Origin: Desulfobulbaceae bacterium
GTDB lineage: Bacteria > Desulfobacterota > Desulfobulbia > Desulfobulbales > SURF-16
NCBI GenBank assembly: GCA_024763115.1
Contig: JANTGB010000174.1
Span: forward strand, 1 to 5,596
Direction of reading: 5' to 3'
DNA length: 5,596 bases
Under the pieces are notes generated by a model. That model ran no database searches. It was given only the letters and a program-made list of their open reading frames with translations, and had not been told where the DNA came from. The translations under genes and the position numbers were made by a program. Of this stretch, positions 1 to 5,583 are shown piece after piece (positions within the stretch are counted from its first letter, which is position 1; each line of letters begins with the position of its first letter).

Positions 1-23
1 GGCATTTTTTCTCAAATCAAGGC

Positions 24-82
24 ATTTTGAAAAAATAAGCGCAGTCATATAGTTGATATTACGAGCATTATTTTTTCAAAAT
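24..82. repeat. Perfect 15-bp AT-rich inverted repeat
   Basis: ATTTTGAAAAAATAA at 24-38 is exactly the reverse complement of TTATTTTTTCAAAAT at 68-82, with a 29-nt loop. With A67 bulged, G39-C66 and C40-G65 could extend the stem inwards. A third copy of the core, ATTTTTTC at 4-11, is also complementary to GAAAAAAT at 29-36, so two alternative hairpins are possible. The arms contain few G:C pairs, so this is not a classical intrinsic terminator stem. It may still mark the 3' end of a gene that lies before the window, or an operator. The repeat is seen directly; its role is unknown. Confidence 0.6.
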
Positions 83-204
83 AACACAGAGTTGGGGGAA
101 AAGGGCATTCTTGGACAGCCTCCTAGGCAAAAGTGTAATTGTTCACCAGGGCCGGCAGGTTTGGTTACAGGTATTTTATTGCAGACTGTGGGAGTCATAT
201 CAAA

Positions 205-223
205 TTATAATGATATATTATAA
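205..223. promoter_or_regulatory. AT-rich dyad, possible operator next to the promoter
   Basis: TTATAAT (205-211) and ATTATAA (217-223) form a perfect 7-bp inverted repeat around a GATAT spacer. It lies just upstream of the TTGACA at 230-235, where an operator or an UP-like element could sit. The left arm contains a perfect TATAAT (206-211), but no good -35 element is placed 16-18 nt before it. ATAATGATA resembles part of a Fur-type box, but the other half does not match. Dyads this AT-rich also arise by chance, so the regulatory role is a guess. Confidence 0.3.
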
Positions 224-229
224 AAAAAT

Positions 230-258
230 TTGACAAGCAAAACTTTTCGTTGTAAAAA
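230..258 (+). promoter_or_regulatory. Candidate sigma-70 promoter for the glutamate synthase genes
   Basis: A consensus -35 TTGACA at 230-235 is followed after 17 nt by TAAAAA at 253-258 (four of six matches to TATAAT). TGTAAA at 251-256, with 15-nt spacing, is an alternative. Transcription would start near 265, about 140 nt before the first start codon. No sigma-54 promoter with the strict GG-N10-GC spacing was found, so NtrC-type control is not visible in this window. Confidence 0.45.
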
Positions 259-394
259 ATCCGGTTGCGTTTCAGGAAACAGAAGCCATGTAACAGAGGA
301 CGGAAAATTAATGCCGCATTGTGCTGTCTTCATTATTCGTCGGGCCTCAAAAAGGCATGGTTGTTCATAAAAAACAACATTAAGCACTAAACAT

Positions 395-400
395 AAGGAG
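395..400 (+). promoter_or_regulatory. Ribosome binding site of the amidotransferase gene
   Basis: AAGGAG lies 5 nt before the ATG at 406. An in-frame TAA at 394-396 closes the frame just upstream, so 406 is the first possible start. This matters because the catalytic cysteine must be residue 2. Confidence 0.85.
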
Positions 401-405
401 AATAT

Positions 406-1548
406 ATGTGTCGGTTAGCGTTGAAGACCGCCAATGAACCTTTTTCGCCGTTTGACGTCCTGCAGGCCATGGAGGCCATGCAGGAGGGATATGACGGCAG
501 CGGCCTGGGACTGTTGCTGCGGGGCCTTGAATTTTCTGATTTCAAGTATAATTCCGCAAATCCGATTCTTTCCGGCATAGCCCACACCGAAAAGGCCCTG
601 TATCGACTTAATGAGCTTATGCAGGATAAAGGCTTTGAACTTAAACATGACCATGAATTTGATGTGGATGCCGCCGGCATAGAATCTAAAGACCGGCATA
701 AATATTTTCTCCGGGTTTATAAACTTCCGGCAGCCTGGTCGGATTTCGACAAAGAAAAAATTGAAAATGAGCTGATGCTCACCCGCCTGTTCCTGCGTCG
801 CAATGGAGAAGCGCATAATGGTGATCTCACGGTTTTTTCCTTCTGGCCGGATGTGGCAATGATCAAGGAAGTGGGCTGGCCTCTGGGCGTAGGCAAAGCC
901 CTTGGTCTTGACGCGGGCCGGATCAAATCACGGGTCTGCATGGCCCAGGGCCGCCAGAATACTAACTGGGGAATTAATCTTTATGCCTGCCATCCCTTCT
1001 TTATTCAGGGGATCGGCACTATGACCAATGGTGAGAATACCGCTTTTATCCCCATCAAGGACTGGCTTACCGGCACCCATTATCCCGGTTATGTCGGCTA
1101 CCAGTCAGACAGCGAAGTTTTCGCTCATATTCTCCATTACGTAACTAAACAGCTCGGCCTTCCTCTGGAAGCCTACAAGCATGTTATCACTCCGCTGAAA
1201 GCCGCTGAACTTCATGATCATCCCCAGGGTGAATTTCTCCTTGGCCTGCGCAATGTCTGCCGCCGCCTGATAATTGACGGCCCAAACTGCGTCATGGGCA
1301 CTCTGCCGGATGAAACCTGCCTGCTGGTTATGGATGCCAAGAAACTGCGGCCTTCAACCGTTGGGGGCATGCCTGGCGAGTGGGCCATGGCCTCGGAGAT
1401 GTGCGGGGTGGATGCCATGATTCCCGACCGGGATCGTTCCCTTGATTTCATGCCCATGCGCGAACATACAATTATTGTCCCACCGGACAGACAGGAGCTT
1501 AAGATATGGTCTCAATTCGATCAATTCCCTCTACGCCAAGCAGCTTAA
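406..1548 (+). CDS. gltB1: Glutamate synthase, class II glutamine amidotransferase subunit (GltB1-type)
   Basis: This 380-residue cytoplasmic protein matches the N-terminal glutaminase domain of GltB as a free-standing subunit. It should hydrolyse glutamine and pass ammonia to the synthase subunit encoded next. Met1 is followed by Cys2, the N-terminal nucleophile of the class II (Ntn) family exposed by Met removal. Other family residues can be placed: D30-G31 in GYDGSG, R183 in RQNTN (canonical RFSTN), APF-like ACHPF (194-198), N208-G209 in TNGE (oxyanion hole, canonical HNGE) and D235 in SDSE (glutamine binding). The canonical His and Ile of HNGEI are absent, and a few extra residues separate the PF and NGE motifs, so this is a divergent branch. 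There is no signal peptide or membrane segment. Its last 43 nt overlap the next gene in another frame, which suggests translational coupling. Related N-methylglutamate synthase amidotransferase-like subunits are the main alternative. Confidence 0.88.
   Translation: MCRLALKTANEPFSPFDVLQAMEAMQEGYDGSGLGLLLRGLEFSDFKYNSANPILSGIAHTEKALYRLNELMQDKGFELKHDHEFDVDAAGIESKDRHKYFLRVYKLPAAWSDFDKEKIENELMLTRLFLRRNGEAHNGDLTVFSFWPDVAMIKEVGWPLGVGKALGLDAGRIKSRVCMAQGRQNTNWGINLYACHPFFIQGIGTMTNGENTAFIPIKDWLTGTHYPGYVGYQSDSEVFAHILHYVTKQLGLPLEAYKHVITPLKAAELHDHPQGEFLLGLRNVCRRLIIDGPNCVMGTLPDETCLLVMDAKKLRPSTVGGMPGEWAMASEMCGVDAMIPDRDRSLDFMPMREHTIIVPPDRQELKIWSQFDQFPLRQAA
1493..1497 (+). promoter_or_regulatory. Ribosome binding site of the synthase gene, inside the preceding gene
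   Basis: AGGAG lies 8 nt before the ATG at 1506, within the 3' end of the amidotransferase gene. The synthase frame is closed by TAA at 1500-1502, so the ATG at 1506 is the earliest start and the 43-nt overlap is real unless translation begins at a rare start further inside. No other ATG precedes the first cysteine cluster. Confidence 0.75.
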
Positions 1549-3146
1549 CGTCCATTGACCTGCCTTGGATAATCGAGCATAATGAGGAGCGCTGTACTCT
1601 GTGCGGCCGCTGCACCTCTGTTTGTCCAGTCGGCGCTATCAAGCTGAATTACATGCGGAAACGCATGCCGCGAATTGTTTTAAATTCCTCGGAGCGCGGC
1701 AGTTCATATAAAACCTTTGTTGGTATACGGCAGCGGACGGATCCGGCTCATCGCTGTATAGGCTGCGGCAGCTGTTCCATGGTCTGCCCCAATGAGGCTA
1801 TCGCCCCGACTCCCAACCCTAATGACGACCGCTTCCGCTTCCAGTCAGTCCGGAAAGGCGAACCGGTTAAAAGGGGCGGTCGGCGTAATGTGCCGGGCGC
1901 CGGCCTGCTGGATCGAATAATTTTCAACCGGATCTCCATGCTTACCGATCCGGCCCTTGATGCCGGTCGCCATGAATTCGAGCTCAACACCCTTTTGGGC
2001 CGCGTACTGCCGCCTGAAGAATTCCTGCGCCGGAAACTGACCGGAGAGTGGATTCCGCCGGTTCGGGAAATTTTTCCCTTTATCATCGGTTCCATGTCCT
2101 TCGGGGCCCTGTCGCCCAACATGTGGCTCGGGCTGCTCCAGGGTGTAGCTTACTGTAACGAAGTCCTGGGCATCCCGGTTGTCATGGCCACCGGCGAGGG
2201 CGGCTGTCCGCCCTGGGTACTGAAAAGCCCCTTCCTTAAATATATAATTCTTCAGATTGCCTCCGGGTATTTCGGCTGGGATGAGATTATCCGCGCTATC
2301 CCGGATATGCAGTGTGAACCGGCGGCCATTGAAATCAAATACGGCCAGGGAGCCAAGCCCGGTGACGGAGGATTGCTCATGTGGTTTAAGGTCAGCAAAC
2401 TCATTGCCCGGCTGCGCGGTGTTCCTGAAGGCGTTGACCTGCCTTCGCCCCCGGTTCACCAGACCCTTTATTCTATTGAAGAATCGGTAATGAAAATGAT
2501 CCAGTCTTTGTCTATGGCCTGGGATTTCAAGGTGCCGGTCTACCCAAAGATTTCCGGTTCAACTTCGGCAAAATCAGTGCTTAATAATCTGGTGCGCAAT
2601 CCCTTTGCCGCCGGACTTCTTATAGACGGGGTAGATGGTGGAACCGGCGCCGCCTATAACGTCAGCATGGATGCCACAGGCCATCCCATTGCCTCCAATG
2701 TCAGGGAATGCTATCTTGACCTCTGCGCCCAGGGCAAACAGAATGAAATTCCCATCTTTGCCGCCGGCGGAGTCGGCAAAAACGGCAATATCACCCAGAA
2801 CGGCATGGCCCTGGTTATGCTCGGAGCCTCGGGCGTCCACATCGGCAAGTACATCATGCAGGCTGCGGCCGGTTGCCTGGGCAGTGAACGGAACCGTTGC
2901 AACGTCTGTAATATCGGTCTCTGCCCCAAGGGTATTACCAGCCAGAATCCCAAGCTCTACCGACGGCTTGATCCCGACAAGGTTGCCGAGCGGGTAGCGG
3001 ATACATTTATGGCTATCCGAACGGAAATGAAAAAAATCATGGCCCCGCTGGGACGCTCCCAGAGTCTACCCATCGGTATGTCGGATGCCATCGGTATTGA
3101 AGATAAGGATGTGGCTGAAAGGCTGCAGATTAAATATATTTGTTAG
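1506..3146 (+). CDS. gltB2: Glutamate synthase, FMN-binding synthase subunit with N-terminal 2x[4Fe-4S] ferredoxin domain (GltB2-type)
   Basis: This 546-residue protein is the central synthase domain of GOGAT. It converts 2-oxoglutarate plus ammonia, via 2-iminoglutarate, to glutamate on FMN. Residues 25-100 form a ferredoxin module: C30/C33/C36/C40-P and C84/C87/C90/C94-P, two [4Fe-4S] motifs typical of archaeal-type GltB and absent from proteobacterial GltB. The TIM-barrel synthase domain follows (about 185-500), with SMSFGALS (196-203), IEIKYGQGAKPGDGG (275-289, canonical EIKxAQGAKPGEGG), DGGTGA (377-382) and AAGGVGKNG (419-427, canonical ADGGLKTG). The cluster region at 457-473 has four cysteines, C457, C465, C468 and C473-P, where classical GltB has three (C-x5-C-x4-C, a [3Fe-4S] site). 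The loop after DGGTGA also departs from the usual ASP sequence. The gene overlaps the amidotransferase gene and ends in TGT-TAG, which is part of a nested pairing region. Oxidation of another amino acid, or N-methylglutamate synthesis, cannot be excluded. Confidence 0.88.
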   Translation: MVSIRSIPSTPSSLTSIDLPWIIEHNEERCTLCGRCTSVCPVGAIKLNYMRKRMPRIVLNSSERGSSYKTFVGIRQRTDPAHRCIGCGSCSMVCPNEAIAPTPNPNDDRFRFQSVRKGEPVKRGGRRNVPGAGLLDRIIFNRISMLTDPALDAGRHEFELNTLLGRVLPPEEFLRRKLTGEWIPPVREIFPFIIGSMSFGALSPNMWLGLLQGVAYCNEVLGIPVVMATGEGGCPPWVLKSPFLKYIILQIASGYFGWDEIIRAIPDMQCEPAAIEIKYGQGAKPGDGGLLMWFKVSKLIARLRGVPEGVDLPSPPVHQTLYSIEESVMKMIQSLSMAWDFKVPVYPKISGSTSAKSVLNNLVRNPFAAGLLIDGVDGGTGAAYNVSMDATGHPIASNVRECYLDLCAQGKQNEIPIFAAGGVGKNGNITQNGMALVMLGASGVHIGKYIMQAAAGCLGSERNRCNVCNIGLCPKGITSQNPKLYRRLDPDKVAERVADTFMAIRTEMKKIMAPLGRSQSLPIGMSDAIGIEDKDVAERLQIKYIC

Positions 3147-3240
3147 AACATATTATTGACAGGACTAACATGATTATCAGGATAAAAATCTTGTACATTC
3201 TGTTCATACTGTCGAAAAATTTGTTAGTCCTCCCGGAGGA
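3141..3240 (+). promoter_or_regulatory. Nested complementary segments at the gltB2/gltB3-gltD junction, candidate RNA coupling switch
   Basis: Four segments can be read. Segment 1 is TGTTAG (3141-3146), the last codon and stop of the preceding gene. Segment 2 is AGGACTAACA (3161-3170), segment 3 is TGTTAGTCCT (3222-3231), and segment 4 is the Shine-Dalgarno GGAGGA (3235-3240). Segments 2 and 3 are perfect 10-bp complements. Segment 1 can pair with the last six bases of segment 2. The end of segment 3 (TCCTC, 3228-3232) can pair with GAGGA (3236-3240), closing a 3-nt loop and hiding the ribosome site. A small hairpin (3179-3192, AAAA loop) lies between segments 2 and 3. The pairings are seen directly and partly exclude one another. 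That they regulate translation is inference. Confidence 0.5.
3235..3240 (+). promoter_or_regulatory. Ribosome binding site of the fused GltB3-GltD gene, in a potential hairpin
   Basis: GGAGGA lies 6 nt before the GTG at 3247, and this decides the start. An ATG at 3242 is only 1 nt from the site and is followed at once by AAG-TGA, so it is not the gene start. The frame of the GTG is open back to TAA at 3166-3168 but contains no other ATG, GTG or TTG. The site is complementary to TCCTC at 3228-3232. Confidence 0.8.
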
Positions 3241-3246
3241 AATGAA

Positions 3247-5583
3247 GTGACTGAAGTAATTACTATAAAAGGCCTTGATGAAAACGGTCGCAGAATCAGT
3301 TCCCAGAAATATGAAGATCTGGTGCAGCAGGCCTTTAAATCCACTAATAATCTTATCCTGGAAACCTATGGCCAGCATAATGTCGGCGGACGCCTGAGAA
3401 GTACGGACGGGCCTGTTGATATCCGGATCAAAGGCCCATGTGGTCAGCGACTGGGCTGCATGGGACGACCCGGCATCAGTATAACCTGCCACGGCTCTGC
3501 CTCGGATGATGTTGGTTATCTCAACATCGGCGCTGATATCACCGTCCTCGGAGATGCGACAAACGGAGTCTGCAACGCCATGGCTGAAGGCCGGGTAATG
3601 GTGGGCGGTTCCATTGGCGCCCGCGGTCTGACCATGACCAAGTGGAACCCGGATTATAATCGTCCGGAACTCTGGGTGCTGGGGTCGGTGGGTGACACCT
3701 TTGCTGAATTCAACTGCGGCGGCATCGGCATTGTCTGCGGCATTGAGGCCAAGACACCGAAAAATGTGCTGGGCTATCGCCCTTGCGTCGGTATGGTCGG
3801 TGGCTGGATTTATTACCGGGGCGAGACCGACAGATCATACTCCCGCACCAACGTCAAGGCTGTGCTGCCCGATGATGATCAGTGGCAATGGCTCCTTGAC
3901 CGGCTGCCGGAATACCTGGAAAAAATCGGGCGGAGTGAACTGCTGGACAGCCTTACTGTCCGCGATGACTGGAAAATGTTGATCTCTATTCCTCCCCAGG
4001 AACGGGCTCTAATGTTCTCCGGCCCCATGCCCATGCAGGAATTCAAGAATAATATCTGGAACAAGGGGTTCGGCGGCGGCGACCCCTTACGCGATCTGGC
4101 TCCGGGACTGGACAGAACACCTATTGGTATGATTGAAACCGGAGATCTCAGGCGGCGTCAGCCTTTCTGGGCCAACCGTGAGGCTGCTGCGCCCTGTGCC
4201 TACTACTGCCCGGTTCATATTCCCACTGTTGACCGGCTGCGCCTTATTCGTGAAGGCAAAACCAGGGAAGCTTATGAGATGGTACTGCAATATACGCCGT
4301 TTCCCGCTTCAATCTGCGGCTCTATCTGTCCTAATCTCTGCATGCAGCATTGTTCCCGTCAGCTTGTTGATGAGAGTATTGACGTGGCAATGCTGGGAAG
4401 GCACAGCAAGGATGTGCCTGTTCCTCATATGGCAGCGCCCATGGATAAAAAAGTGGCGATTATCGGCGGCGGCCCGGCCGGAATGAATGCGGCCTGGCAG
4501 CTGGCCATGGATGGGATCGAGGCCCACATCTTTGAAAAGGATAACAAACTTGGAGGAAAGCTGGCCCAGGTAATTCCCTGGGAACGGCTGCCCAAGGCGG
4601 TATGGGACTCTGAGATTGACCGTTTTCTGAAAACTGACAATATCCATGTTCATTTCAATCAGGATATAACAAAAGACAAATTCAACGAATTGCAAAATGA
4701 ATATGACTATGTAGTGGTTGCCGTCGGCACCCATGAACCGCGACGTATTCCTTTTCCCGGCCATGAACTGGTTGTTCCCGCCCTGGATTTTCTTAAACAG
4801 GCCAAGAGTGACAAGCCGCCTCAAGTCGGCAGGCAGGTGGTAATCATCGGAGCCGGCAATGTTGGTTGTGACGTGGCCTGTGAGGCTTACCGCCTTGGAG
4901 CTCAGGAGGTTACCCTGGTCGATATACAGAAGCCTCTGGCATTCGGCAAGGAAAGGAAGGCGGCTGAGGCACTGGGCGCCAAATTTCGCTGGCCGGTGAG
5001 TACCAAGAAGGTCACGGAGGAAGGTTTGATTGACGCGGCTGATGAACTGATTCCGGCTCAGACCGTTATTATCTCCATCGGCGATGTCCCGGCCCTTAAT
5101 TTCCTTGGTGACTCGGTGGAAGTGCTGACCGTTGGCGGGGCGTCCTGGATTAAAACCGATGAAACCTGCCGAACCAGTAATGATAAAATCTTTGCCATTG
5201 GCGATGTGGAAAGACCAGGGCTTGCTACCAATGCCCTGGGCAGCGGCAAGATCGCGGCTGAGGCCATCCTCTGTGATATTACCGGCAAGGAATGGAAACC
5301 TTTCTCCAAGCCGGTTATTGAACTTAATCACCTGACCCCGGCCCATTACGAACCGGTAAGCTGTCCTGGAGACACTGACATGGACGAGGCGGAACGCTGC
5401 ATGAGCTGCGGCACCTGCCGGGACTGCCATCTCTGCGAAACAATTTGTCCCACCGGAGCTATTTCCCGGCGCAAGCTGGAGGTGGGCGGCTATGAGTATC
5501 TATCTGATGACGACAAGTGCATTGCCTGCGGTTTCTGCGCTGACACCTGTCCCTGCGGGGTCTGGACCATGCGACCTTTTTAA
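3247..5583 (+). CDS. gltD: Fused glutamate synthase GXGXG domain (GltB3) and GltD-like FAD/NAD(P)H oxidoreductase with C-terminal 2x[4Fe-4S]
   Basis: This 778-residue cytoplasmic protein joins parts usually found in two subunits and starts at GTG. Residues 1 to about 230 form the GXGXG beta-helix of GltB, with regular glycines at 90-165 (for example G95, G102, G107, G120-G121, G124). A linker follows, then the GltD N-terminal Fe-S domain (about 300-395): C317/C321-P and C357-x3-C361-P-x2-C365-x3-C369. The first CxxC pair of classical GltD is missing. The FAD fold begins at 403 with GGGPAG (407-412), E430 at the end of strand 2, and GD at 652-653. The nucleotide fold has GAGNVG (535-540), then VTLVD with D559 where NADPH-specific GltD has arginines, which hints at NADH. 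The C-terminus carries C718/C721/C724/C727/C730/C734-P and C758/C761/C764/C768-P. Its likely role is to feed NAD(P)H electrons to the FMN synthase subunit and shape the ammonia channel. The pairing with the upstream subunits is inferred from gene order. Confidence 0.88.
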   Translation: MTEVITIKGLDENGRRISSQKYEDLVQQAFKSTNNLILETYGQHNVGGRLRSTDGPVDIRIKGPCGQRLGCMGRPGISITCHGSASDDVGYLNIGADITVLGDATNGVCNAMAEGRVMVGGSIGARGLTMTKWNPDYNRPELWVLGSVGDTFAEFNCGGIGIVCGIEAKTPKNVLGYRPCVGMVGGWIYYRGETDRSYSRTNVKAVLPDDDQWQWLLDRLPEYLEKIGRSELLDSLTVRDDWKMLISIPPQERALMFSGPMPMQEFKNNIWNKGFGGGDPLRDLAPGLDRTPIGMIETGDLRRRQPFWANREAAAPCAYYCPVHIPTVDRLRLIREGKTREAYEMVLQYTPFPASICGSICPNLCMQHCSRQLVDESIDVAMLGRHSKDVPVPHMAAPMDKKVAIIGGGPAGMNAAWQLAMDGIEAHIFEKDNKLGGKLAQVIPWERLPKAVWDSEIDRFLKTDNIHVHFNQDITKDKFNELQNEYDYVVVAVGTHEPRRIPFPGHELVVPALDFLKQAKSDKPPQVGRQVVIIGAGNVGCDVACEAYRLGAQEVTLVDIQKPLAFGKERKAAEALGAKFRWPVSTKKVTEEGLIDAADELIPAQTVIISIGDVPALNFLGDSVEVLTVGGASWIKTDETCRTSNDKIFAIGDVERPGLATNALGSGKIAAEAILCDITGKEWKPFSKPVIELNHLTPAHYEPVSCPGDTDMDEAERCMSCGTCRDCHLCETICPTGAISRRKLEVGGYEYLSDDDKCIACGFCADTCPCGVWTMRPF

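Larger units (their letters stand above)
1..405. other. AT-rich upstream non-coding region
   Basis: No credible coding sequence was found in this stretch on either strand. The one minus-strand reading frame (205-387) is AT-driven, has no Shine-Dalgarno and shows no recognisable motif. The region contains a long inverted repeat (24-82), an AT-rich dyad (205-223), a sigma-70-like promoter (230-258) and the ribosome binding site of the first gene (395-400). If the promoter is right, an untranslated leader of roughly 140 nt precedes the first gene. Apart from a weak 6-bp hairpin near 360-378, no convincing riboswitch or terminator was seen in that leader. Confidence 0.7.

Noticed and set aside
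170..182. Sigma-54-like GG...TTGC sequence before the operon
   Set aside because: The GG and GC elements are separated by 9 nt, not the strict 10 nt that sigma-54 requires.
357..380. Hairpin GTTGTT / AACAAC (360-365 with 373-378) in the leader of the first gene
   Set aside because: It has only six mostly A:T pairs, no U-tract after it, and leaves the ribosome site free, so there is no clear function.
205..387. Minus-strand open frame of 60 codons in the upstream region
   Set aside because: It is AT-driven, has no Shine-Dalgarno before its start, shows no recognisable motif and covers the likely promoter of the operon.
1845..2459. Minus-strand open frame of 204 codons opposite the synthase gene
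   Set aside because: It is antisense to the conserved FMN synthase domain, has no motif of its own and no supporting ribosome site.
406..3146. Reading the locus as N-methylglutamate synthase (mgsABC / glxBCD type)
   Set aside because: Those systems lack a GltD partner and a ferredoxin module on the FMN subunit as far as I know. The complete glutaminase residues and fused GltD fit glutamate synthase better, though the substrate is not proven.
3156..3186. TTGACA at 3156-3161 as an internal promoter for the third gene
   Set aside because: The best -10 candidate (GATAAA, 3181-3186) is weak and 19 nt away. The TTGACA overlaps the pairing arm, so it is better explained as part of that region.
3242..3250. 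Mini-frame ATG-AAG-TGA overlapping the GTG start of the third gene
   Set aside because: Its ATG is only 1 nt from the Shine-Dalgarno, too close for efficient initiation. A stop-restart role is possible but unsupported.
4309..5430. Long minus-strand open frame (373 codons) opposite the GltD-like part
   Set aside because: It lies wholly antisense to a strongly supported conserved protein. It shows no family motif and is a shadow of codon bias on the other strand.
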